Position numbers and translations under genes: made by a program. A stretch of 64,000 bases of DNA from Polydactylus sextarius (taxonomy: Eukaryota; Chordata; Actinopteri; Polynemidae), in the NCBI GenBank assembly GCA_016801845.1, contig CM028916.1, positions 18,351,514 to 18,415,513 of the forward strand. The letters are read 5' to 3'. Of the stretch, positions 1 to 9,905 are shown in pieces. The notes under the pieces are model-generated. The model was not told where the DNA came from, did no database searches, and worked only from the letters and a program-made list of their open reading frames with translations. Position 1 is the first letter of the stretch, and each line of letters starts with the position of its first letter.

Positions 1-1615
1 TTCCTATTCACCCTCTGCACATCTTCTCCTGATGTTTTTTGTCTTGATGTAATTAATCCGAACGTGTTTTTCGTCGTAGTGTAGGGCCATGGTCTGTCTG
101 TTTCCATGCGTGTAAATGTTATGACTAACAGTGTGATTCGGATCAGGTGCCAGGACGAGACATCATGCCTACTACAGCTCTGTTTTAACCTCTGTGGCCC
201 TAAATGTAGGAGCTCTCTTATGGGTGGCAGCACGCTTCATGTCTGACACAAGCCATATTTGAGCCTCTCACTGTTGGTGTGGTGCAGGTTCCACCACACA
301 CACCTTTGCACATCATCGCCATCATCTTCATCTCACACACATACACACACACACACACACATACATTCACACAACATGCATACACACATATTACATGTAC
401 TGTAGTATACAGTATATTTACACATCTATATATATCAGATCAAGCATGACAAAAGCAGGTCTTAAGTTCAGCACTATTGTACAAAGCATCCAAAGTGTAA
501 TAAGGGTATAAAATGTAAATGTAATGTGTCTCCTTCATTATTATTGACTGTCTTCTACAGGCCAGCATAAAGGATACTAGCATCCCAGTTGTATAAGTAC
601 TAATAGGCCCTGTGTGTAGACCTGAAAAGTACATGAATTGGTCTTTTAGTCTCCAGCTAGCGTCACATTCAGGGTGTTTGCTCGGAGACTCATCGGTTTC
701 AGTGATAGTTGCTGCATTTTGTTAAAGGGAACATGTACTTAACTAGCACTGATCTGATTACTCTATTTTTTGGAGTACAAGAGGGTCTTAGTAAGCAGTG
801 GAAAGGTTAACAAACACCACTCGCTTGCTATCATCACTTTGAACAGGGAAATTCTCCTTTCTCATCCTGTGCTTTGTGTCTCTGATATGTAAATAATGGA
901 AATCTGTTACCATCTTGAACCAGGGATCTGAGCTGCCAGAAGAATTACAGAGTTATCGCTTTTCTCTGAAAAAAGAAGTAGGCCTCAGTTTTTCCTGGAC
1001 AGGTCGTATTATCAGGGAAACCACTGGATCCACTTTTGATTCATGGGGCTCGGTTTAAGAAACGGGTCGGAAATTTGCCGTTTTATTGATGCACCACTAT
1101 GGTTGACGTACATTGTATCCTCTGGCCCTGAATGTTTATTGACTGGGTGGGCGGGTGGGAGGGAGGGGGGGTGAAACAGTGAAAACTGTATGCATGTCTA
1201 TTGTGTTTTGCCGAGCAAATGATGGGGTGGGATGTTATCTCTATTATGTATTCTGTGTGAGGAGAAAGCTGAACTCATGGCAACGGAACATTGAAGCGCT
1301 TTAAAAAAGAAACAAAAAACAAACGGGACATTTGAATTTTTTAATTGCTGATACTAACTGATGTATTGTTATGAGTTTTGTGCTAGAGTTTGAGTGGGGC
1401 AGTGGTGGGTGGGTGGGGGGTTGGGGGGACTAGACAATATTAGTGGGCTGTTTATATGGTTACTGTACTTACCTATTCTATTCTTTGTATTATGATTTGT
1501 AATTTTATGTTGCTTTTTTGAACTGAGAATATGATGTAATGAAATTAATTCATGGGACTGAATCTTGACCTTTTTATGGACAACAAAATAATAAAAATAT
1601 CACTTATGTACAAAA
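1..1615 (+). other. Probable 3' UTR of a plus-strand gene entering from the left
   Basis: No open frame of coding character is visible in this stretch. It ends in an AT-rich segment with a canonical AATAAA at 1590-1595 on the plus strand, followed by T-rich sequence, which is how a long vertebrate 3' UTR looks. In mammals PTPRS is followed tail-to-tail by KDM4B, so a kdm4-family 3' end is a reasonable guess for this position. That rests on synteny alone; no coding sequence of the neighbour is present to prove it. Confidence 0.4.
1590..1595 (+). terminator. Poly(A) signal AATAAA, plus strand
   Basis: Canonical hexamer followed within about 60 bases by a T-rich stretch (around 1636-1665). It would end the plus-strand transcript inferred for the left edge, convergent with the GRAM-domain gene. 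Confidence 0.45.
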
Positions 1616-2947
1616 ACATGAAACTGATGATTCTGATTTTAAAACAGACTGTATTTTTGTACAGTGCATAAGTTAACAAGATTGTATACATCATATAAAG
1701 TCAGAGGGGAAAAAAAAGTACACAACTTAAACATTTAACTTTGGATGACAGGACTTGTTCAACAGTGACACTTGGTTTTGGACAATAATATATAAATTCA
1801 TCATAGTTTCTTCCTTTTGGCTTGAATCAGTGCATATATGATACATGGCTCAGATAAATTGCTTCTCAGGCCTGGAAAGGTTTTAACAATTACATGAATG
1901 GTTTCAGTGAATATGTCTTTTCAGTATAAGAGCTGATATATGACCACTTCTATACCTTCAGACATTCGGAGATCATATCTATGTAGAATTCTCAAAAATG
2001 TTAAAAGATTAGTCATGAAATTTGATCAAGGCATAAAAATCTGAATCAGTAGCAAAAGAAATGACTGCCCTCTGCTGGCTGACTTCTGTCATTAACACCA
2101 GACTCTAGTTGTTATATTACACAATATTAAGCCTTAAATTCAAAATCTAAAAGACAAAGTGCTTCTTTTATCTTCTTGTTGAGCTCAACTCTCGTGTGTT
2201 CACACTGCTGTAGTTTGTGCGTTAATCCAAGAAAATGACACTGAGGACTTGAGCAACCTCTGCAAGCTGAGCTCAGCTGTTCACCAGCCAGGAAATTAAC
2301 ATAGCTTCAGCAGGATGCCTCCATATGGCTCAGTGCAGGAGACGCTCCCTTTGCTTTTTAATCTGTCAGCAGAGAGTCAGTGCATGCTTGACACAAAATA
2401 TTGTCCTGGTCCTTCTGTGCCAGCACAGCCAGTCATCCATGCAGTTCACCATGTGTGGCCTGGTTCAGACAAAAGCATCTATACTGCTGACTTGCATCAC
2501 ATGCATGACATGGCACTAATACAGGAGTTTAATATCTGCTGCGAGGGAACTGATATGTGCAAAATATTGTGGAGCTCTTTTGGTAAGATGTAGTGTAGGT
2601 CGACCGGACAGAGTCTCTGTCTTAAGATGCTTTTGGGAGTCTGTCTAGACGGGGATCAGTGTGGGATCTTAACAGAGTGGTGGTGTGTTGCATGAGTTCC
2701 TTGAAAGATCTGTTTTATCACAGCTGTCTATGTTTCCTGGAACCTGCAAAAGATGAAGAAACAGAATTCGATTATTTATCTGATAAAGTGGCACCACAAC
2801 AAAATGAAAATAAAACCACATTTATTATTATATCATTTAACTCTCTTACATACAGTTTGCGCTGCATTAACACATCATATTTTATTTGTTGATCATAACT
2901 TGTTTACAAAACTACAGCTTCTTCTATATAAACTGACAGCTCTTAAG
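1616..2947. other. Intergenic gap between two convergent 3' ends
   Basis: No coding exon recognised on either strand. Short open frames at 2315-2593 and 2659-2892 (plus) have no domain signature and no flanking splice pattern. I see no tRNA or repeat family. Confidence 0.4.
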
Positions 2948-2968
2948 TTTATTTAGCCTTAATTTATT
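2948..2968 (-). terminator. Tandem poly(A) signals of the GRAM-domain gene
   Basis: Two minus-strand AATAAA hexamers (plus-strand TTTATT at 2963-2968 and 2948-2953) are the first such signals after the TGA stop at 3333-3335, giving a 3' UTR of about 370-390 nt. Further copies at 2880-2885 and 2821-2826 offer later ends. Confidence 0.5.
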
Positions 2969-3332
2969 TGGAATTAAGTCTTTTGTATGTCACTTGCTTA
3001 GAATGACATTATTCAATTCATTGTCATTGAATATTATTACATTCACACTACATTGAACTTCAATGACTTTAAGTTCAAGTCGTGACAGTCTGTGTACATT
3101 TTTAAACTTAAACTTCTTGTTGGGCGTAACTCTGCTGGAATGTAGTCAGTTATCTTTTGTCTCTGTTGCAGTTGTGAACCTGCAGAACTACTTGGTTCAA
3201 GTATTATCTCATCTACGATAAAATGCTTTTAAACATTTCCAAAACCAGATCGAGGTGTCTCAATTTCTTTTGTAGTGTTTTTTTGTGTGTGCATTGACAG
3301 GCTTCCTTGTTCTGTATGTTTTGTGTGTGTAC

Positions 3333-3447
3333 TCACTCTCTCTGATGTAAAGACAGCTCAGTCAGGGCTCCTAAGGTGTTCAGCTGCTCCTCCAGTGCTA
3401 TGATCTTCAGCCCAATGTACCCAGACGCAAACAGCAGAAACACAATG
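3333..3447 (-). CDS. GRAM gene exon 12: TM anchor and stop
   Basis: Reads IVFLLFASGYIGLKIIALEE then QLNTLGALTELSLHQRE and TGA. The TM segment plus LEEQL tail matches the family C-terminus. The stop overlaps a good donor consensus (GTGAGT), so an alternative C-terminus cannot be excluded. Confidence 0.85.
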
Positions 3448-4588
3448 CTACAAATACACACACACAAACACACAATCTTGAATGCTTTGGATTTTAAAGT
3501 TTTCCACTGCAATGCACTTTCTCCCACAGTAAAGTGAAAGTGCATTGTTGTGGAAAGAATCCAACACTGAGCTTACAGTCTAAGAAGAGAACATACTGTA
3601 CGGTCCTGACAATAAGATATCAGTAAATTGTATCTGAGTGAACACTGTGTCATAACATATCTGAGTTAAACTGCATCTCCAGGATTAGATTGTTTTTTTC
3701 TTGAGAGTTTCCAACCAATCCAGTTAGTCAACATACCGCAGGTCTGCGTTTCATTCATATTTGAATCAAAAAGTCAGTGTTTTGTCTATAAAGAATTCTT
3801 CATACAACAAAACACTTTAATATGTTTTGCTCCTGGTTTCTTCTTAGTCTCTGTGTCCCTGTCCTGCTCTGTACTCACATAATCACTAACGTCATTGATC
3901 TTAAGGCTTGGTTACATACACAGAGGAGATAAGGAATAAAAAGTTCCTCCTCCTATTTCAACATCCATGTTTATGTTCCTGCAAGGTCTTCTGTCACCAG
4001 GTTTCCCCTTATAGACACACAGCAGTTAAATGTTCAAATGTGAAGTGAGCAGCACAGACAGAGACGGTAGTGGAGGAAGTGAACTGACATTTTACTCCAG
4101 GAAATAAAAAAAACTCCTTTAGTCGTTATATTATTATGACCAATGTGTCAGTGTGTAAGCAGCAGTTCAATGTTGTTGGTTGAGGTGTGGTTTCGTTCTA
4201 TAAAATAAGCATTAAACTACAAAGTATCAACCGCAGCTGTCAAATAAATAGCAGTTGTTGTATTATAATGAAGCATAATGAAAGCAAAATAAATCAAAAA
4301 TGCCCAAGTACAGCACTGGAATCAATGTGTTTTCTTTGCATAAAATCACTGGAGAAGTATCAGCACCTGAAATGATAATAATAATACTCACAGTATCATG
4401 TAGATGTAGAAGAGAAAGTTGAGATTCCTTATTTCCCTGAGGAAGAAGAGCGACGTTAACTTCTCAATTACCTCTGAGATCCATGATGCAGCTGGTGGAG
4501 ACAAAAATCTTTTACTCTTTACTCTGTGATGATGACAATGATACTTTGTTCTGTGAATTATGAATAACCAAACATTACAGACAGTTTG

Positions 4589-4634
<46 letters not shown>

Positions 4635-7600
4635 CTGGTTTCTTCATCTGTCGAGCTGCTTTGACAAGCAGAGCTCCATCTCCTGTGACCTGTAAAAATA
4701 ACATAGGCCTCATCAAATTCAGTGGTATTGATGAAATAGTTCAGCTTGCAGCGATAAACTTATCATAATCATAATCTCAAATATACAAAAGCTAAACATG
4801 TCAATAAAAACATACACCACACTTCTGTGTGTCTTCCATCTTTCTCACCTTGACTGGACATCGGAGGAAAACTGTGTTCTAAACAAATGCTGTTCTGTCG
4901 GCTCAGTTCGTGATCTATGCTGTCTTCCAAACTGGAATAACTGGAGGGCTGCAGAAGACAAGTACATGGGTATTTGTTATTATGCATCATCCCTGAATTG
5001 TGTTTTTTGGATTGAAGGCGGATGAGAAGCAGGAACACACCACATCATTTTCAGCCTCATTTTCTGCAGCAGACTGATGAGGACTGTTGGTTGGACTCTC
5101 TGCCTGCTTTAAAGAAAAACAAAAACATTAAATGAGAGAAAAAAAATAAAAATCTCTGCTTGAGAAATTTGAAATTGGACTTGAGTTTTTATGTTTATAT
5201 TTCGTCAAGAACCGAAAGTACCTGAGCCTGTGAGCAAACCCTTTGCAAGAGTCTGTGGCACAGTTCACGGTTCCTCAAAGACACAAACGAGTACTGTGAG
5301 AGGAAACAAAAAGATGCAGGTGGAAAGATTAAAGGTGGAACCAAATCAAATCAAACGGTTGAAACTCAGTGTTAATTAAGTTCAGTTAAGCATGAGTTCA
5401 ACAAGTTTTGACAAGTTTTCACTTTCACTGCAGGAGTTCGTTTTTAGAACAGGTTCCATGTTTCACTTGATTAATTAGTGGGTGCTTTACTTCCTGCATT
5501 TGCATTTTCCCTCTGATTGGTTTCCTAACTCTGTCTTCAACTCTGCCTCTGGCTTTTTTGTTGTGCCCTGGGAGGTTTTGGTTTTCCCCAGCACCATCAG
5601 TAGTTTAAGGCATGCTTTGAGTTTAAATAAACCTGTTTGTTCACTTCGATCTGGACTCTCAAACGGTTCTCTGCATTTTTGGTCCAGCTCTGCCTTGATA
5701 ATCACAACACACAAATAGTAACTCGGCAGAGATATGATCATTCATGCCTACACATCTTATCACTCTTCGAACAGCTTTAACTTGACCTCTGATTCTAAGA
5801 TCAACACTAGAGAAAAACATTGAAGGACGAGGCTTAAAGTGAACACTGTTTTTGAGGAAAGGTGTGAAATATATCTGCTTTTACAAACAGAACATAGTCT
5901 TTACCTTTTCATCATCAACAGTCTGAATAGACAACATGGACAAAGCTGAGTTGTGCTTCTTCACCTCCCTCACACTGGATGCAGGAATCACCACCTACAA
6001 TGTGTTGAGTAAGAAAAAACAAGCTGTTTACATGTGATAGAACAACCTCAGCTTGGCCTGAAAACATCTGTTTTTTATTCAGAATCTGACCAACCCAACT
6101 AATCCAAGGAAATTAAAAACAGCTGTGAGTCTGAATCTAAGAAAACCAGGTGGTGTCACGACTGGTATGACACTCCAGTGTTAATTAATTTCACCAGTGT
6201 GGATTTAGCTTTAATGCATCTGAGTGTGTTACCTTTGTGTCTTTGAGAAGGACGGATGAGTAGAAACACACATGGTTCTCAGAAATGTAGAGTTTTCCAT
6301 GATACAACACCTCCTTCTGCAAGGCACAGGTGAACGCTAAAATATACACACATAAGATATACAGTTCAGTTTGAAGGTATTAGTAGGTGTCTCTCTAATG
6401 AAAAACTCTGCAGTGTCACCCAGACAACACACACATGCTGCTGAATGATTTACTAAAGTGTTTTAGCTCCTTATGCATTGTAGAATACTTGGCAAACAAA
6501 GTACAAGGTAGCACTTAATCAGACAGCAAAGGCATCAGGGATGAAGTGGGGGTAAAAAAAAAGGACACAATGTGATGTCATTTCCATAATCAATATCAAC
6601 AAATAAGTAACAGACTCTGGACCTCAGCTGAACTCACTGTGTGTCAGGTTTTCTCCCTCAGGAATCTCTTGGAACAGCTTGTGGAAGCTTTTATTGTGTT
6701 TCCCAGAGATCTGTAAGAGGAAAAAGTGTTAATGAATTAAAACTCCATAGGATTGGTTAGAGTGAACCGAAGGAAGCGAACCAGACAGATAAACAATAAG
6801 CTGATACTTGCTGTAAAACTCTGTAAAGCTGAATGGAGCTGCAGTTTCAGGTGATAAATGTCTGTAAGATTGCTCCTCCAAGCGAACACACACACAGTTA
6901 TCTGATACTGTTATTATACCAATGTTGATTAGAGACGTTTTAATTCTCTAATCTGTAGGAGGAAGGAGGATGAAGACATGCAGACTTACGTGGCTATTGG
7001 TGATATCGTGTAATGGATCGAGGCTTTCCTCTGCTATAGTGTGTTCCCTGAAGATACAAAGAGGTCAGATACATAGATAACACAACATCAAAATAAATCA
7101 TTTCAATCCATCTCCTGCTCCTTGAAGTCAGCAGTAGTTTACCTGACGGACATGGTGGAGTTGAGGCTGCGATTGAGCTCCTGCATCTGAAGTCGAGCTT
7201 CGTCCAGACTCCTCGATTTCCTGCCTCTTCTTCCAATGCTTCCAAGTCCATCAACAGTACTGTCCCAAGAGAGCAGGGGACAAATGTCATGACGCACACA
7301 TGAGATCGGTTAATTCAATTCAATTCAATTCAATTTCAATTTATTTTATTTATATAGCGCCAGGTCATAAAAACATTTATCTCAAGGCACTTTACATAGA
7401 GAAACCCAACATTTTCACAATGAGCAAGCGCTTGGAGACAGTGGAGAGGAAAAACTCCCTTTTAACAGGAAGAAACCTCCAGCAGAACCAGACTCAGAGT
7501 GGACGGTCTGATCTGCCTGGACTGGTTGGAGTGAAATAAAAACAGGGAAAAGAGAAGAGACAGAGGAAAGAGAGGGAGGAGGACGGGGGAGGAAGAAAAG

Positions 7601-8227
7601 AGGGAGACCAGGAAGAGACAGTAGAGACTAGATAATGTGTTCAGAAATCACAGCTCCTGCTCTAAACGCTCCTCCAAACACAAGTGATGGTGATTTATAA
7701 ACTTTGCTTTGTTCATTTGCATTAACTGAAGCTTTATTATTATTATTTTCATTTCATATGTAACACTCCATGTCAACCATGTCAACAGAGCTGCTGACTA
7801 AAAAGTAAAGTAAAAGTAAAAGTTGTTGATCCAGTCTACTATTTCCGTCATTCTAAATAGCTCTTTAATGTGGACAGAAAAAGTTAGACTGGATCTAAAG
7901 TCCTTGAAAAACCTCTCTGAACAGTGGCTCAGCTGGCTGTCAGCCCATTAGACCTGTGGTTAGTCTGCGGTCTCTGGGCAACAGCAGAGATCTCTGGAGA
8001 ATGGTTTGTCTTTTTTTAAACCAGCAGCCACAAGCATTGGCAACATAACAAGTACATACACACACCAGGTGATTAGAGTCGTGCTTCGCTGGATTACTGA
8101 TAGATGAGTGAAGATTTTTATTTCAAACAAATTTGGAGAAAAAGAAGAATTAAAGGCAAGAGAAACAGTGAAATATTCATACTCACACATAGCTGTCCAG
8201 TGAGAATCTCCTGCCTTTCAAGCTCAT
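3333..8227 (-). CDS. GRAM-domain protein with C-terminal TM anchor (GRAMD2A/2B-like), 12 exons
   Basis: Twelve minus-strand exons join in phase to 990 nt (329 residues plus stop). Order: a basic/serine-rich N-terminus; a GRAM domain at about residues 75-187 (FHKLFQEIPEGE, FTCALQKEVLYHGKLYISEN, KVVIPASSVREVKKHNSAL, YSFVSLRNRELCHRLLQRVC); a Ser-rich linker; and a C-terminal hydrophobic segment (FLFYIYMIL joined to IVFLLFASGYIGLKI) followed by a short LEEQL tail. This is the plan of human GRAMD2A and GRAMD2B, which sit at ER-plasma membrane contact sites and bind phosphoinositides through GRAM. Both human paralogues read VSLLSRD where this protein has VSLRNRE, so it may be a distinct or fish-specific paralogue and I assign no symbol. 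It lies head-to-tail downstream of ptprs and is convergent with the left gene. The 5' UTR and promoter were not located. The start is the first ATG (8225-8227) in an exon open into the GRAM frame. Confidence 0.85.
3448..4391 (-). other. GRAM gene intron 11
   Basis: About 0.9 kb of unique AT-rich sequence. Nothing coding seen. Confidence 0.6.
4392..4491 (-). CDS. GRAM gene exon 11: membrane-proximal helix
   Basis: Reads ASWISEVIEKLTSLFFLREI then RNLNFLFYIYMI. It begins the C-terminal hydrophobic anchor. The donor is GTGAGTATT. Confidence 0.88.
4591..4632. repeat. (AC)21 microsatellite abutting the exon 10 donor
   Basis: Perfect AC dinucleotide run. Its right edge is the exon 10/intron boundary. 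Confidence 0.97.
4633..4689 (-). CDS. GRAM gene exon 10, donor inside a (GT)n repeat
   Basis: 57 nt reading HRRWSSACQSSSTDEETR, in phase with both neighbours. Its 5' splice site opens into a (GT)21 run (plus-strand AC repeat at 4591-4632), so the donor has no consensus beyond GTGTGT. Confidence 0.7.
4849..4948 (-). CDS. GRAM gene exon 9
   Basis: Reads PSSYSSLEDSIDHELSRQNS then ICLEHSFPPMSSQ, a Ser-rich linker between GRAM and the membrane anchor. The acceptor is TTCTGCAG and the donor GTGAGA. Confidence 0.85.
5041..5106 (-). CDS. GRAM gene exon 8 with NAGNAG acceptor
   Basis: Reads AESPTNSPHQSAAENEAEND plus V, a polar linker. The acceptor reads AAGCAG, so splicing can occur after either AG. 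That adds or removes one Gln codon (5104-5106) without changing frame. The donor is GTGTGT. Confidence 0.8.
5222..5293 (-). CDS. GRAM gene exon 7: GRAM domain end
   Basis: Twenty-four codons beginning YSFVSLRNRELCHRLLQRVC. It corresponds to the family's Y-FVSL-RD...LL--VC stretch, with RNRE in place of LSRD. Confidence 0.9.
5294..5904 (-). other. GRAM gene intron 6
   Basis: About 0.6 kb. Open frames on both strands (5482-5741) have no domain character and no splice support. Confidence 0.6.
5905..5994 (-). CDS. GRAM gene exon 6: GRAM core
   Basis: Thirty codons in phase 0: VVIPASSVREVKKHNSALS then MLSIQTVDDEK. The V-IP...V..VKK pattern matches the GRAMD2/GRAMD1 families. The donor is GTAAAG. 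Confidence 0.93.
6233..6336 (-). CDS. GRAM gene exon 5: GRAM core
   Basis: Reads FTCALQKEVLYHGKLYISEN then HVCFYSSVLLKDTK. The CALQ, G-L/Y-S-N and CFYS motifs are the most conserved part of GRAM domains. Confidence 0.93.
6638..6710 (-). CDS. GRAM gene exon 4: GRAM domain start
   Basis: Reads ISGKHNKSFHKLFQEIPEGE then NLTH. The FHKLF motif followed by the acidic EIPEGE is the typical entry of the GRAM fold. The donor is GTGAGT. Confidence 0.9.
6990..7047 (-). CDS. GRAM gene exon 3
   Basis: Short exon reading EHTIAEESLDPLHDITNSH, with an acidic linker just before GRAM. The acceptor is TCTTCAG and the donor GTAAGT. Confidence 0.85.
7143..7259 (-). CDS. GRAM gene exon 2
   Basis: Reads VTVDGLGSIGRRGRKSRS followed by LDEARLQMQELNRSLNSTM. 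A basic, Ser/Arg-rich segment leads into a short amphipathic stretch. It is bounded by CAG (right) and GTAAAC (left); 117 nt. Confidence 0.85.
7303..7640 (+). mobile_element. Dispersed percomorph interspersed repeat (SINE/non-autonomous type)
   Basis: Begins with a tandem AATTC stretch, then a block of the familiar form TTTATTTATATAGCGCCA, CAAGGCACTTTACA, GAGCAAGCGCTTGG, AAAAACTCCCTTTTAACAGG and AAACCTCCAGCAGAACCAG. I recognise this sequence as a repeat scattered through many percomorph genomes. It lies in intron 1 of the GRAM gene, antisense to it, followed by a purine-rich stretch to about 7640. The exact class is not settled. Confidence 0.75.
8187..8227 (-). CDS. GRAM gene exon 1 (start codon)
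   Basis: Encodes MSLKGRRFSLDSY plus two bases of the next codon. The donor GTGAGTATG is strong. Right of 8227 is 5' UTR of unknown extent. The phase (2) fits exon 2 exactly. Confidence 0.75.
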
Positions 8228-8940
8228 GATGGAAAATAAAGAATTTATCTCATTCACATGCAAACACTTTCATAGATACGGCACAAGACTCAGGTTCAAC
8301 CAGCTCTTACGGTTTATATTTTAGTTGCCTTTTCATGACAGTAGCTTCAGATAACCAATCAGATGTGAGAGGTGGAGCCTCTAAATCAAAGCAGGTGAGA
8401 ACGGATGGCTTCTCTTCCTCGTGGCAACTGTTGCTATGGGCGGCACCGCCTACCTTGACCTTTTGACACACACACACACACACACACACTCACACATGAT
8501 AGTCACACTATGCTTCTTTCAATGCAACCTGCTCAGCCCGCACCGATTAATATCAGCTAATGGCTGTTGGCACAGACACTGTAGACAAAATCACATGACA
8601 CAACATTTAATCAAAGGTGTGTCATAATTGTCATTAAATGTGAACAAATTCAGACATTTAGAGTTGTAGAGCTCCTTAAATACATAATCATTACATACAC
8701 TGAAGGTGGGATTTGACATATAAAGACTCTCTTTGTGTATCATAATGTACACATAATCAATGATACACAAACACAACGAAGATCGCAGGAACACAGCTGG
8801 GTTTGGCTCTACATGTCTTCTGTCCACATTTTCTATGAAATTACTCCATTAAAATGTGAAATATTTTGTGATGATTGATTTAACAATTTGCATTTTTTTT
8901 AATGATATATATACATATATTTATACATATATATATATAT

Positions 8941-8972
8941 ACATCCACTATATCTAATGATATAGTGGATGT
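8941..8972. repeat. Perfect 14-bp inverted repeat with 4-nt loop
   Basis: The arms ACATCCACTATATC (8941-8954) and GATATAGTGGATGT (8959-8972) are exact reverse complements around TAAT. It sits directly right of an (AT)n run. Confidence 0.95.
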
Positions 8973-9379
8973 GTTTGTCATCTGCTATTCTTCTGCTAAA
9001 TGTAAAAGATGTAACCGCGTGAAACCAGACATTTTTTATTAAATACATTTTCATTAATTTCATTTTTCCCTCCTAATTTATCTGTGTTTCATTTTCATGT
9101 CTGAACATTTAAAAGCATTGATGTCATTTTAAAAGTTTATAAACAACAGTCAATTGTTTTTGCCAGGGAACAACAGTATTTGAGTCTTGTTCCTGAAAAG
9201 ACAGCAGTGTGGGTTTGTTAGGGAAGGTTTTACTTCTTTTCTTCTTTTTCTTTTAAAATGTTCTCATACTCAGGTTCACAAAACTACAAACGCTGTTTGA
9301 GAACTGTTGATGATGTTGATGATAATATGAGATGTAAATAAGAGTATTATTATTGCAAATTCTGTAGCGTAGATTTATA

Positions 9380-9398
9380 GCGTATATGTATATGTATA

Positions 9399-9490
<92 letters not shown>
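9380..9490. repeat. Compound (TA)n(TG)n microsatellite
   Basis: TATATG units pass into (TA)n from about 9410 and then (TG)n from about 9443 to 9490. Confidence 0.97.
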
Positions 9491-9494
<4 letters not shown>

Positions 9495-9600
9495 TGTAAT
9501 GTAAGGCACGTACTGTTGAACATAACATCAGTAATGTAATGAAGATAAGGACTCGGTTCTCAGGAGGTATTTATTTGCAAAGTCACACTGACTCTTGTGA

Positions 9601-9905
9601 CGTGTGTGTGTGTACCTGGTTTTTCCTGGTTTTTACATTGTGTGGACTTAAACCTGTTTACACACTCACATTGTGGGGACAAAAAGCTGATCCCCATGAT
9701 GAGAAAAAAACAAAAATTAAGGTGAAGAAATGACTTAAGGTTTGGTTAAGGTAGAGTTAGGTTTAGATAAAGGTTAGACAAGTGGTACCAACAAATGAGA
9801 TCTCTAGGGTTTCCTGGAAAGTCTCCAGGAAATGAATAGAAGTCAATAAAATGTCCCCACAAGGCACAAAACAAACGTGTGTATGTGTGTGTGTGTGTAC
9901 GTGTG
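9601..9905. repeat. GT-flanked interspersed repeat with GGGGAC/GTCCCC motifs
   Basis: Begins GTGTGTACCTGGTTTTT, contains CATTGTGGGGACAAAAAG and ends TGTCCCCACAAGGC followed by (TG)n. It resembles a common teleost element in which complementary GTGGGGAC and GTCCCCAC blocks lie between GT microsatellites. A related copy lies at 61.9-62.1 kb. Confidence 0.5.
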
